DNA of 64,000 nt. It comes from Pseudomonas frederiksbergensis (GTDB lineage Bacteria; Pseudomonadota; Gammaproteobacteria; Pseudomonadales; Pseudomonadaceae). Of this stretch, positions 28,048-36,282 are shown piece by piece. Where the stretch lies: the NCBI RefSeq assembly GCF_001952935.1, contig NZ_CP018319.1:2572501-2636500 (forward strand), written 5' to 3'. The notes below the pieces were generated by a model that saw nothing but the letters and a program-made list of their open reading frames with translations, did not search any database and was not told the DNA's origin. Made by a program: the position numbers and the translations under genes. How positions within the stretch are numbered: position 1 is the first letter of the stretch; each line of letters begins with the position of its first letter.

Positions 28048-28101
28048 GGCGCCTGGCGCCAAATGACTGAGAGATTAAGCGGCCAACCCATGCCGGGTTG
28101 G
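28048..28101 (+). promoter_or_regulatory. Structured rpmB leader
   Basis: Two hairpins lie ahead of the L28 start: GGCGC-CTG-GCGCC (28048-28060) and CCAACCC-ATGCC-GGGTTGG (28083-28101), the second followed by GCATGTGGTTTT. They could be a ribosomal-protein autoregulatory site; that is inference. Confidence 0.5.
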
Positions 28102-28126
28102 GCATGTGGTTTTAGAGGGCTGAGGC

Positions 28127-28360
28127 ATGTCGAGAGTATGTCAAGTTACCGGTAAGGGTCCGGTGACTGGGAATAACATTTCCCACGCAAACAACAAAAC
28201 CCGTCGTCGTTTCCTGCCGAACCTGCAGCATCACCGCTTCTGGGTTGAAGAAGAGAAACGTTTCGTGCGTCTGCGCGTATCTGCCAAAGGCATGCGTATC
28301 ATCGACAAGCGTGGCATTACTGTCGTGCTGGCCGAAATTCGCAAAGCTGGCAAGATCTAA
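28127..28360 (+). CDS. rpmB: 50S ribosomal protein L28
   Basis: A 77-residue basic protein. [20 protein letters not shown] and [20 protein letters not shown] are the conserved L28 N-terminal half, and [20 protein letters not shown] closes it. Part of the large ribosomal subunit. rpmG follows after 11 bases with GGGAG as its ribosome-binding site, the usual rpmB-rpmG pair. Confidence 0.99.
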   Translation: MSRVCQVTGKGPVTGNNISHANNKTRRRFLPNLQHHRFWVEEEKRFVRLRVSAKGMRIIDKRGITVVLAEIRKAGKI

Positions 28361-28371
28361 GGGAGCTAATC

Positions 28372-28527
28372 ATGCGTGAATTGATTCGAATGATTTCTAG
28401 CGCCGGTACTGGTCACTTCTACACTACCGACAAGAACAAGCGTACTACTCCGGACAAGCTCGAAAAGCGCATGTTCGATCCGCGCGTTCGCAAGCACGTG
28501 ATGTACAAAGAAGGCAAAATCAAGTAA
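28372..28527 (+). CDS. rpmG: 50S ribosomal protein L33
   Basis: A 51-residue protein beginning [20 protein letters not shown] and ending VMYKEGKIK, the standard bacterial L33. The zinc-binding Cys pairs seen in some L33 forms are absent, so this is the zinc-independent type. It is the second gene of the rpmB-rpmG operon, with a strong terminator 20 bases downstream. Confidence 0.98.
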   Translation: MRELIRMISSAGTGHFYTTDKNKRTTPDKLEKRMFDPRVRKHVMYKEGKIK

Positions 28528-28546
28528 TTGATTTTTCCCTCTTACG

Positions 28547-28581
28547 AAAAAGGCCCGTATCGCGAGATACGGGCCTTTTTT
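28547..28581 (+). terminator. Terminator of rpmB-rpmG
   Basis: AAAAAGGCCCGTATC and GATACGGGCCTTTTTT form a long perfect stem with T-runs on both strands. It can also stop the converging gene at 28612. Confidence 0.95.
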
Positions 28582-28611
28582 GTTGCCCCCAATAGTGGGG
28601 CCTGCGAATGA

Positions 28612-28896
28612 TCAACCGCAGTAAATGGCAATAATATCCAGGTTTATATCGGTCCTGATTTGCAGGCGATTGTTGTCAGGGTCCAGGTCGCGGGAGTTGA
28701 TTTTAATGCTGGTCGCCCGTGACTCCCTGAAGGCCTCATCGCGAACGGACCGGGACAGGTATTCGCCGATGAGGTACGTGACCCTCCGTGCATCGCATCG
28801 CTGCGCTGGCTGTTCCGGCTCGTTCGCATGCGCCGACGTCAGGGTGACGGCCAGGAAAAGACCTGCCAGCAGGCCAGTGGTGAGAAAGTTTTTCAT
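28612..28896 (-). CDS. Secreted protein resembling I78-family peptidase inhibitors
   Basis: A 94-residue protein with a clear signal peptide (about 1-24, ending TSAHA). The mature part has one Cys near its start (AQRCDARRVTYLIGEYLS) and one at its end (LDIIAIYCG), with NRLQIRTDINLDII between. This layout, including the C...IGEY...RL...CG pattern, is that of I78 serine-peptidase inhibitors; the two Cys probably form a disulfide. The usual dRLNi box reads NRLQI here. It acts in the periplasm or outside the cell. Terminators lie on both sides, so it is transcribed alone. The family call is by pattern only. Confidence 0.6.
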   Translation of the reverse strand: MKNFLTTGLLAGLFLAVTLTSAHANEPEQPAQRCDARRVTYLIGEYLSRSVRDEAFRESRATSIKINSRDLDPDNNRLQIRTDINLDIIAIYCG

Positions 28897-29029
28897 GTTG
28901 ATTCACTTCCATGTGAAATATGACGGTGAGGCTCCTTTATTCGGGAGCGAGAACAGCATCCGGCAAGGTCGGCGATTGAGTGCGGTAATTACCTATTTCA
29001 CTTGGCATCTGGCCGTGCAGCCAAGCAAA

Positions 29030-29063
29030 AAAAAGGCCCATATCTTGCGATATGGGCCTTTTT
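29030..29063. terminator. Terminator after the cupin gene
   Basis: AAAAAGGCCCATATC-TTGC-GATATGGGCCTTTTT, with T-runs on both strands. It is nearly the same as the rpmG terminator 480 bases away (shared AAAAAGGCCC). Confidence 0.95.
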
Positions 29064-29081
29064 GATGCCTTAACAAATTGC

Positions 29082-29444
29082 TCAGGTCTTTTGTTCAAAC
29101 GCCACATAGATCTTGCGGCACGTCTCCAGCACTTCCCAGGTGCCCCGGAACCCGGCCGGGATGACGAAGCGGTCGCCCGCCCGAACGGTCTTGCTGTTGC
29201 CGTCGTTGTCGCGTAGCACGGACACGCCCTGGACGATTTCGCAGTATTCATGCTCGGTAAAGTTCACCAGCCACTGGCCAATCGCACCTTCCCACACGCC
29301 GGCGTTCAACTGACCACAAGGGCTGTTGTAGTGGTTGTACACTGCTTGCTCGGGGTCGCCCTTGAGGATTTTCGCCTGGTCTGGCCGATAGCGTTCGGGC
29401 TGGGTGGTGGCCTGGCTGAAATCGACGATGTCCTGGATGCTCAT
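29082..29444 (-). CDS. Small cupin-domain protein (EutQ/DUF861-like)
   Basis: A 120-residue single-domain cupin. The core runs GVWEGAIGQWLVNFTEHEYC followed by EIVQGVSVL, then VRAGDRFVIPAGFRGTWEVL (about 86-105). The first cupin motif has HEYCE in place of metal ligands HxHxxxE, so metal binding is uncertain. Such cupins often accompany polyamine and amino-acid catabolic genes, and this one is divergent from the KauB-like aldehyde dehydrogenase gene across 237 bases. Role unknown. Confidence 0.8.
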   Translation of the reverse strand: MSIQDIVDFSQATTQPERYRPDQAKILKGDPEQAVYNHYNSPCGQLNAGVWEGAIGQWLVNFTEHEYCEIVQGVSVLRDNDGNSKTVRAGDRFVIPAGFRGTWEVLETCRKIYVAFEQKT

Positions 29445-29681
29445 TGTTGTAATCCCCCGTAATTGCGGCGCAAGTGACTGGAAAGCCCAAAGTCTATGTT
29501 TATTAAAATGAACATCGCAAGGCCGTTTGCCAGCCTTTTGTCAAATATATTGAAACTTCACCTGCCGCTGGTTTAGGGTGGCAGTTGCCTTGGGCCGAAA
29601 AAACAGGCTGGCTGGGCAGAATTCCTGAGACCGTCCGCGAAGACCGCGGGCGCTCGTATTCAATAAGAGGAGGACACTCGT

Positions 29682-31175
29682 ATGACCACCCTGACTCGTG
29701 CCGATTGGGAACAACGGGCTCGCGATTTGAAGATCGAAGGCCGCGCCTACCTCAATGGCGAATATACCGATGCCGTCTCCAGCGAGACCTTCGAGTGCAT
29801 CAGCCCGGTCGATGGCCGTCTGCTGGGCAAGATCGCCAGCTGTGACGCCGCCGATGCCCAACGTGCTGTTGAAAACGCCCGCGCCACTTTCAATTCCGGC
29901 GTCTGGTCGCGCCTGGCGCCGACCAAACGTAAAGCCACCATGATCCGTTTCGCCGGCCTGCTGAAACAGCACGCCGAAGAGTTGGCCCTGCTTGAAACCC
30001 TGGACATGGGCAAGCCGATCAGCGATTCCCTGTACATCGACGTTCCTGGCGCGGCGCAAGCCCTGAGCTGGAGCGGTGAAGCCATCGACAAGATCTACGA
30101 CGAAGTAGCCGCGACGCCCCATGACCAGTTGGGTCTGGTAACCCGCGAACCGGTCGGCGTCGTCGCCGCGATCGTGCCGTGGAATTTCCCGTTGATGATG
30201 GCCTGCTGGAAACTCGGGCCGGCGCTGTCCACCGGTAACTCGGTGATCCTCAAGCCGTCCGAAAAATCCCCGCTGACCGCCATCCGCATCGCTGCGCTGG
30301 CCGTCGAAGCCGGTATTCCGAAAGGCGTGCTGAACGTCCTGCCAGGTTACGGCCACACCGTCGGCAAGGCCCTGGCCCTGCACAATGATGTGGACACTCT
30401 GGTGTTCACCGGTTCGACCAAAATCGCCAAGCAACTGCTGATCTACTCCGGCGAATCGAACATGAAACGCGTCTGGCTCGAAGCCGGCGGCAAGAGCCCG
30501 AACATCGTGTTCGCCGATGCGCCGGACCTGCAAGCTGCCGCTGAATCGGCGGCTGGCGCCATCGCCTTCAACCAGGGCGAAGTCTGCACGGCCGGCTCGC
30601 GCTTGCTGGTGGAACGTTCGATCAAGGATAAATTCCTGCCGCTGGTGATCGAGGCGCTGAAAACCTGGAAACCGGGCAACCCGCTGGACCCGGCGACCAA
30701 CGTCGGCGCGCTGGTGGATACCCAGCAGATGAACACGGTGCTGTCCTACATCGAATCCGGCCACACCGACGGCGCCAAACTGGTGGCGGGCGGCAAACGC
30801 ATTCTTCAGGAAACCGGTGGCACTTACGTCGAGCCAACGATTTTTGACGGTGTCAGCAACGCGATGAAAATCGCTCAGGAAGAAATCTTCGGCCCAGTGC
30901 TGTCGGTGATCACTTTCGATACCGCCGAAGAAGCCATTGCGATTGCCAACGACACCCCTTACGGCTTGGCCGCAGCGGTGTGGACCAAGGATATTTCCAA
31001 GGCCCACCTGACCGCCAAGGCACTTCGCGCGGGTAGCGTGTGGGTCAACCAGTATGACGGCGGCGACATGACGGCACCGTTCGGTGGCTTCAAACAGTCC
31101 GGCAACGGTCGCGACAAGTCGCTGCATGCGTTCGACAAGTACACCGAGCTGAAGGCGACCTGGATCAAGTTGTAA
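29682..31175 (+). CDS. kauB: NAD(P)+-dependent aldehyde dehydrogenase, KauB/PuuC type
   Basis: A 497-residue aldehyde dehydrogenase probably oxidising 4-aminobutyraldehyde, 4-guanidinobutyraldehyde or gamma-glutamyl forms in polyamine and arginine breakdown. Catalytic Cys302 lies in FNQGEVCTAGSRLLV and the general-base Glu in VWLEAGGKSPNIVF (about 268). Cofactor-binding WNFPLMMACWKLGPAL and VILKPSEKSP are present. The ribosome-binding site GAGGAGGA is strong. Its place upstream of rpmG, with pauR and an FAD oxidase nearby, corresponds to PA5312 (kauB/pauC). Exact substrate is inferred. Confidence 0.9.
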   Translation: MTTLTRADWEQRARDLKIEGRAYLNGEYTDAVSSETFECISPVDGRLLGKIASCDAADAQRAVENARATFNSGVWSRLAPTKRKATMIRFAGLLKQHAEELALLETLDMGKPISDSLYIDVPGAAQALSWSGEAIDKIYDEVAATPHDQLGLVTREPVGVVAAIVPWNFPLMMACWKLGPALSTGNSVILKPSEKSPLTAIRIAALAVEAGIPKGVLNVLPGYGHTVGKALALHNDVDTLVFTGSTKIAKQLLIYSGESNMKRVWLEAGGKSPNIVFADAPDLQAAAESAAGAIAFNQGEVCTAGSRLLVERSIKDKFLPLVIEALKTWKPGNPLDPATNVGALVDTQQMNTVLSYIESGHTDGAKLVAGGKRILQETGGTYVEPTIFDGVSNAMKIAQEEIFGPVLSVITFDTAEEAIAIANDTPYGLAAAVWTKDISKAHLTAKALRAGSVWVNQYDGGDMTAPFGGFKQSGNGRDKSLHAFDKYTELKATWIKL

Positions 31176-31197
31176 GTACCACACAACGACGATCCCC

Positions 31198-31287
31198 TGT
31201 GGGAGCGGGCTTGCTCGCGAAGGCGCCGTGACAGCCAACGATGATGTTGGATGTGATGGCCTCTTCGCGAGCAAGCCCGCTCCCACA
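31198..31287. repeat. REPIN, GTGGGAGCGGGCTTGCTCGC type
   Basis: TGTGGGAGCGGGCTTGCTCG and its exact inverse flank a 45-base spacer. The spacer's GATGTTGGATGTGATGGCC is shared with the copy at 6905-6994. Confidence 0.9.
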
Positions 31288-31335
31288 TTTGTTTTGTGCG
31301 GTGTCTGAAAAATAATATCCACAGGAGCGTGGGAA

Positions 31336-32481
31336 ATGCGTTGGGCGACTTATTTCGCCGTGTTGGCGTCTGTCTTGAGTGTCGGCCTGGCCTTGGGCGT
31401 CAGCATGCCGCTGGTGTCGTTTCGTCTGGAAGGCTGGGGTTACGGCTCGTTCGCCATTGGCGTGATGGCGGCGATGCCTGCCATAGGCGTGCTGTTGGGC
31501 GCGAAGGTCTCCAGCCATCTGGCCGCGCGTCTGGGCACGGCCAATCTGATGCGTTTGTGCCTGTGGGCCGGGGCGTTGTCCATCGGTTTGCTGGCGCTGT
31601 TGCCGAGCTATCCGATTTGGCTGGCGTTGCGCCTGATGATCGGGGTGATCCTGACCCTCGTGTTCATCCTCGGCGAAAGCTGGATCAACCAGCTTGTGGT
31701 GGAAGAGTGGCGCGGACGATTGGTGGCGTTGTATGGCAGCAGCTACGCGCTGAGTCAGCTGGCCGGGCCGTTGCTGCTTGGCGTACTGGGCACTGAGCAC
31801 GATTACGGATTCTGGGTCGGCGTCGGTTTGCTGATGGCGGCACCGCTCCTGTTGCTGGGCCGCAGCGGCGCGCCGACCAGTGAAGCCTGCAGCGTGACCT
31901 TCAGCGACTTGCTGGGTTTCTGCCGTGGCCTGCCGGCGATTGCCTGGGCGGTGTCGCTGTTCGCCGCGTTCGAAGCGATGATCCTGACGTTGTTGCCGGT
32001 TTATTGCCTGCGTCAGGGCTTTACGACCGAAATTGCGTTGGCGATGGTCAGCACGGTGGTAGTGGGTGATGCCTTGCTGCAGTTGCCGATTGGCGCGCTG
32101 GCCGATCGCTTGTCACGACGTACGCTGTTCACCGGGTGTGCGGTGGTCCTGCTGATATCGAGCCTGGCCATCCCGTTGTTGATCGACACATTGCTGATCT
32201 GGCCGTTGTGGGTGTTGTTCGGTGCCAGTGCCGGCGGCTTGTTCACCTTGTCACTGATCCTGATCGGCGAGCGCTACCGCGACGATGCACTGGTGCGCGC
32301 CAATGCGCATATCGCGCAACTGTGGGGGATCGGTTGTCTGGTCGGACCATTGGCGGCCGGCGCCGGCAGCCAGTGGATCAGCGGACATGCGTTGCCGCTG
32401 CTGATGGCGGCGGGTGCGCTGGGGTTGGTGATTCTGCTGTCGCGGCAAGGCGCGTTCGGCACGGTTGTCGAGCCTGCCTGA
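31336..32481 (+). CDS. MFS transporter (YcaD-like)
   Basis: A 381-residue protein with about 12 membrane helices. Helix 1 begins at the N-terminus (TYFAVLASVLSVGLALGVSM). The MFS loop 2-3 motif appears as GAKVSSHLAARLG, and RLMIGVILTLVFILGESWIN is helix 4 with the Glu common in YcaD-like carriers. The second half repeats the motif as GALADRLSRR. The ribosome-binding site is CAGGAG. The substrate is not evident. It lies downstream of the aldehyde dehydrogenase but across a REPIN, so co-transcription is uncertain. Confidence 0.88.
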   Translation: MRWATYFAVLASVLSVGLALGVSMPLVSFRLEGWGYGSFAIGVMAAMPAIGVLLGAKVSSHLAARLGTANLMRLCLWAGALSIGLLALLPSYPIWLALRLMIGVILTLVFILGESWINQLVVEEWRGRLVALYGSSYALSQLAGPLLLGVLGTEHDYGFWVGVGLLMAAPLLLLGRSGAPTSEACSVTFSDLLGFCRGLPAIAWAVSLFAAFEAMILTLLPVYCLRQGFTTEIALAMVSTVVVGDALLQLPIGALADRLSRRTLFTGCAVVLLISSLAIPLLIDTLLIWPLWVLFGASAGGLFTLSLILIGERYRDDALVRANAHIAQLWGIGCLVGPLAAGAGSQWISGHALPLLMAAGALGLVILLSRQGAFGTVVEPA

Positions 32482-32504
32482 CGCCAACCAGGTAGCCACA
32501 TCCC

Positions 32505-32594
32505 TGTGGGAGTGAGCCTGCTCGCGATAGCGTCATGCCAGCCAGTACAAAGGGTGACTGACACACCGCCTTCGCGAGCAGGCTCACTCCCACA
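32505..32594. repeat. REPIN
   Basis: TGTGGGAGTGAGCCTGCTCGC faces GCGAGCAGGCTCACTCCCACA between two converging genes. Confidence 0.9.
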
Positions 32595-32611
32595 GGGCTC
32601 TTTATCGCCTG

Positions 32612-34180
32612 CTAAAGCATCCGCTCCAGGCCGACCGCCGTGCTGAACCAGGAATTGAACCGGCGCCACAAGCTGCCCGGTTCCTTGGTCAACACATGCA
32701 TCTTGCCGTCGTCTTCCGTCTCCCAGACGATCCGGTCATTTTCCAGTTTCACCTGATAACTCAAGGGCGGCGCCATACCTTCCATGGCCGCTTTGCGCAC
32801 ATGCGCGGCGAGTTCGGGGCTGTCCACCAGCACCCCGACTTCGGTGTTCCACAGCACCGAGCGCGGGTCGAAATTGAACGAGCCGATGAAGGATTTCTGC
32901 TGGTCGAAGATCATCGCTTTACTGTGCAAACTGGAATCAGAACCCCGGTAGGACTTGCTGTAGAAAATATGCGGCCCGCTGCCGCCACCTTCGCCGGGCT
33001 GGCGGCGCAATTCGTACAGCTTCACACCATGTTCCAGCAGCGCTCGCCGATAAGGTGCGTAACCGCCGTGCACGGCCGGCACGTCCGTGGCTTCCAGGGC
33101 GTTGGTCAACAAACTCACCGACACCCCGGCGTCAGCCCGGCCGGTGAGGTACACCAGTCCCGGCTGCCCCGGTACGAAGTAAGCCGAAATCATGATCAAT
33201 TCTTTACTGACGCCCCTGAGTTCGGGCGCCAGTTGCGTGGTCAGCAGCAAGTGCGGGTCAGGCTCGCCGTCTGACAGGACCTTGCTCGGGGCATCCCACA
33301 ACGCCTGGTTCCAGGCCCAGATCAACTCCCGGCGCCAGATGTCCAGGCGTGGCTTGGTGGTGTAAATCATCAGCTGCTGATACAGCGCGTGATTCTGCTT
33401 GCGGGTCTCTTCCAGCGATTCTTCCAGTCGGGTCCGGGTGTTTTCCAGGTCCATGGCCGTCGGTTTGCTCGAGAGGAACTCGTCGATCGGCTTGCTCAGC
33501 GCACTGTTCCAGTATTGGTCGAAACTATGCCCCAGCTGTTCGGCGACCGGGCCGACGCCGAGCATGTCGATGTCGGTGAAATTAAGGTTGGGTTCGGCAT
33601 CGAAGTACTCATCCCCCAGATTGCGTCCACCGACGATGGCCATGCTGTTGTCGGCCAGCCATAGCTTGTTGTGCATGCGCCGGTGTTGCTGCGACAGGTT
33701 GAGCAACCGTCCCGCGGTTCGAGTCACGCCGGTACTGCGGCCAAGGTGCAATGGGTTGAATACGCGGATCTGGATCTGCGGATGTGCCGCCAGTGTGGCG
33801 ATGATGCGGTCCAGGCCATCGCTGGTGGTGTCGTCGAGCAGAATGCGCACGCGTACGCCACGGTCGGCAGCCTTGAGCAGTTCGTCCACCAGCATCCGTG
33901 TGCTGATGCCGTCGTGAACGATGTAGTACTGCAAATCCACGCTGCTTTGGGCGTTGCGGATCAGCTCGGCGCGGGCCGTGAAGGCTTCGGTGCTGTCGGA
34001 CAGCAGGCGAAAGCCGGACTGCCCTCCGTGGGGGGCCGCCTGAGCCTGGACCGAGCGACCGAACGCCGAGTCACTGGCGGGCAGCGCCTGGCTCGGTTCG
34101 CGCGGAACGTTGAATGTCGCACAGCCGTTGAGGAACGAGGCGAGAAACAGTAGAGCGAGCAGGGGCTGTCTGACTCTCAC
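32612..34180 (-). CDS. Phospholipase D / cardiolipin synthase-family lipoprotein
   Basis: A 522-residue protein. The GTG start at 34180 leads into a lipoprotein signal peptide with lipobox FLNGCA, so it is probably lipid-anchored. Two HKD-type motifs are present: HRRMHNKLWLADNSMAIVGG (about 168-187) and LHSKAMIFDQQKSFIGSFNF (about 408-427), each with the His-Lys pair. It shares SVDLQYYIVHDGISTRMLVD near residue 80 with the PLD-fold cardiolipin synthases ClsC/YmdC. The likely reaction is phosphatidyl transfer or phospholipid hydrolysis. It is convergent with the MFS gene and stands alone. Confidence 0.88.
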   Translation of the reverse strand: MRVRQPLLALLFLASFLNGCATFNVPREPSQALPASDSAFGRSVQAQAAPHGGQSGFRLLSDSTEAFTARAELIRNAQSSVDLQYYIVHDGISTRMLVDELLKAADRGVRVRILLDDTTSDGLDRIIATLAAHPQIQIRVFNPLHLGRSTGVTRTAGRLLNLSQQHRRMHNKLWLADNSMAIVGGRNLGDEYFDAEPNLNFTDIDMLGVGPVAEQLGHSFDQYWNSALSKPIDEFLSSKPTAMDLENTRTRLEESLEETRKQNHALYQQLMIYTTKPRLDIWRRELIWAWNQALWDAPSKVLSDGEPDPHLLLTTQLAPELRGVSKELIMISAYFVPGQPGLVYLTGRADAGVSVSLLTNALEATDVPAVHGGYAPYRRALLEHGVKLYELRRQPGEGGGSGPHIFYSKSYRGSDSSLHSKAMIFDQQKSFIGSFNFDPRSVLWNTEVGVLVDSPELAAHVRKAAMEGMAPPLSYQVKLENDRIVWETEDDGKMHVLTKEPGSLWRRFNSWFSTAVGLERML

Positions 34181-34240
34181 GTAGGATCGTTCCGATTGGC
34201 GGCAGGTGTCGGCATATGGACGCTGGATTCCCGAGAAAGG

Positions 34241-35674
34241 TCAGTCGGTGGCGCAGTCGCTTTGCGCGAGCAGTTTGATCGCTGCGGCGCCGACCTTGCG
34301 CACCGCTTCTTCAATTTGCGGCGTTGGCTTGGCAGCGTAGTTCATCCGCAGGCAATTGCGGTATTTGCCCGAGGCGGAAAAGATACTGCCGACGGCAATC
34401 TGTACGCCTTGGTCGTGCAGCGCACGATTCAGTTTCAGGGTGTCGAAACCCTCCGGCAGCTCGACCCAAAGCATAAAGCTGCCCTGAGGGCGACTGGCGC
34501 GGGTGCCGGCCGGAAAATAGCGGCTGACCCAGTCGATCATCACGTCGCGATTGCGTTGGTATTGGCTGCGCATCCGCCGTAAATGCGGTTCGAAATGTCC
34601 GGCCTTGAGAAATTCGGCAATCGCGATCTGCGGTTGCGGCGCGGTAGAGCCGGTGCTGATGTATTTCATGTGCAGCACCCGTTCCAGATACCGTCCTGGC
34701 GCCACCCAACCGATACGCAACCCCGGCGCCAGGGTCTTGGAAAAGGAACTGCATAGGAGGACGCGGCCGTCTTCGTCGAAGGATTTGATCGTGCGCGGGC
34801 GCGGGTAGGTGTAGGCCAGTTCGCCATACACATCGTCCTCGATGATCGCCACGTCGAAGCGCTGTGCGAGTGTCAACAACGCGCGTTTGCGCGACTCCGG
34901 CATGATGTAGCCCAGCGGGTTGTTGCAGTTGGGGGTCAACTGTATGGCCTTGATCGGCCATTGTTCCAAAGCCAGTTCCAACGCATCGAGGCTGATCCCG
35001 GTGAGCGGATCGGTGGGGATTTCCAGGGCTTTCATGCCCAGGCCCTTGAGGGTCTGCATGGCGCCGTGAAAGCTGGGCGAGTCCACGGCCACAATGTCGC
35101 CCGGCTCGCAGATGGAGCGGATGCTGGTGGACAGCGCTTCGTGACAACCGGTGGTGATCACCAGGTCGTGAGCCGTCAATTGGCAACCGGAATCGAGCAG
35201 CAGGCGGGCGATCTGTTCGCGCAGTTCGAGGGTGCCGTAGATGTTGTCGTAATACAGGCCGGGCATGTCCTGTCGCCGGCTGATTCGCGCCAGGTTGCGC
35301 AGCAGCGGTTTCATGGTCGGCGTGGTGATGTCCGGCATGCCGCGACCCAGTTGCACCACGTCCTTGCGTGGCACCGCGCGGATCAGTTCCAGCACCTGAT
35401 CCCACTGGGAAATTTCCACCGGCCGCTGCGCCGGGCGGCCAATGGCCGGAAGCTCCGGCAGTTCACGACCCACCGGTACAAAGTAGCCCGACTTGGGTTT
35501 GGGGGTGGCCAGGCCGCTGTCTTCCAGCACGCGATACGCCTGCTGCACCGTGCTCAGGCTCACGCCATGTTCAACACTCAACGCCCGCACCGACGGCAGC
35601 CGGTCACCGGGGCGATAGAAGCCCTGTTCGATACGCGTGCCGAGCAGTTCGGCGAGGTTGACGTAAAGGGTCAT
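34241..35674 (-). CDS. MocR-type GntR regulator with aminotransferase domain
   Basis: A 477-residue fusion. The N-terminal GntR winged helix-turn-helix (about 1-75) includes GFYRPGDRLPSVRALSVEHG and STVQQAYRVLEDSGLA. The C-terminal fold-type I aminotransferase domain (about 110-470) includes NNPLGYIMPESRKRALL and the PLP-lysine site LLCSSFSKTLAPGLRIGW near residue 305. MocR regulators use PLP with an amino acid or amine as effector. Divergent from a DUF1127 gene across about 180 bases. The target may be the neighbouring catabolic genes, which is inference. Confidence 0.93.
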   Translation of the reverse strand: MTLYVNLAELLGTRIEQGFYRPGDRLPSVRALSVEHGVSLSTVQQAYRVLEDSGLATPKPKSGYFVPVGRELPELPAIGRPAQRPVEISQWDQVLELIRAVPRKDVVQLGRGMPDITTPTMKPLLRNLARISRRQDMPGLYYDNIYGTLELREQIARLLLDSGCQLTAHDLVITTGCHEALSTSIRSICEPGDIVAVDSPSFHGAMQTLKGLGMKALEIPTDPLTGISLDALELALEQWPIKAIQLTPNCNNPLGYIMPESRKRALLTLAQRFDVAIIEDDVYGELAYTYPRPRTIKSFDEDGRVLLCSSFSKTLAPGLRIGWVAPGRYLERVLHMKYISTGSTAPQPQIAIAEFLKAGHFEPHLRRMRSQYQRNRDVMIDWVSRYFPAGTRASRPQGSFMLWVELPEGFDTLKLNRALHDQGVQIAVGSIFSASGKYRNCLRMNYAAKPTPQIEEAVRKVGAAAIKLLAQSDCATD

Positions 35675-35853
35675 GGTGCAGTCTCGGTGTGGGTGATTCG
35701 GTTGACCAGTACAGATGGGGCGAAAATAGGGGATTCAGACGCTGAAATGCAAAATCTGTATGGAGTTAATACAGTCTCGTTGAATCTGTAATGCTTTTGG
35801 CCGTCGACGCATCATGAAAGCTCTGGCTACCCAAGTAAACAGGAGCAATCAAA

Positions 35854-36099
35854 ATGAACGGCTTGAGCGATGTGCGGCTGACGTTACACAGTCAGGAACT
35901 GGCGGCAGGGCAAAACCACGGCGCACGCGAGGCGGTCATGCGCAACGCACCGTCCGGCCTGAGTCGCTGGGGCCTGTTCTGGCATCGCCGGCACACGCGC
36001 AAGGCATTGCTGGAACTCACGACCGAGCAGCTCAAGGACATCGGGTTGAGTCCGGAGCAGGCGCGGGAGGAGGGACTTAAACCGTTCTGGCGGATTTGA
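35854..36099 (+). CDS. DUF1127 (YjiS-like) small protein
   Basis: An 81-residue basic protein. The C-terminal half LSRWGLFWHRRHTRKALLEL and TTEQLKDIGLSPEQAREEGL is the YjiS-like DUF1127 motif; in some bacteria such proteins bind RNA or regulate phosphate and carbon metabolism. AGGAG lies 8 bases before the ATG. The N-terminal 35 residues show nothing recognisable. It stands alone and is followed by a long inverted repeat. Confidence 0.9.
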   Translation: MNGLSDVRLTLHSQELAAGQNHGAREAVMRNAPSGLSRWGLFWHRRHTRKALLELTTEQLKDIGLSPEQAREEGLKPFWRI

Positions 36100-36113
36100 G
36101 ATGAAATGCGATT

Positions 36114-36259
36114 CCTTGTAGCAGCTGCCGAAGGCTGCGTCCGACTGCGAAGCAGTCGTAAATCAGACACCGCGGTTTGCCTGAAAGAGCGCGGTTGCAG
36201 GATTTGCGACGGCTTCGCCGCCGAACGCTGCCTCGCGGTGCTCGTCAGCTGCTACAAGG
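36114..36259. repeat. Composite inverted repeat
   Basis: CCTTGTAGCAGCTG at the left is mirrored by CAGCTGCTACAAGG at the right. Inside are CGACTGCGAAGCAGTCG and GCGACGGCTTCGCCGC hairpins. It is a different repeat class from the GTGGGAG REPINs. Confidence 0.8.
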
Positions 36260-36282
36260 GTGGATATGTCGCTTAATCAGGT

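Larger units (their letters stand above)
27682..28126 (+). other. Intergenic region upstream of rpmB
   Basis: This 445-base divergent gap holds the rpmB promoter (27950-27978) and a structured leader (about 28048-28101). The first 250 bases, beside the peptide-binding protein start, show no feature I can assign. Confidence 0.6.

Noticed and set aside
29541..31322. Minus-strand open frame of 593 codons opposite the aldehyde dehydrogenase gene
   Set aside because: Same reason: an antisense shadow of a clearly coding frame, with no family features.
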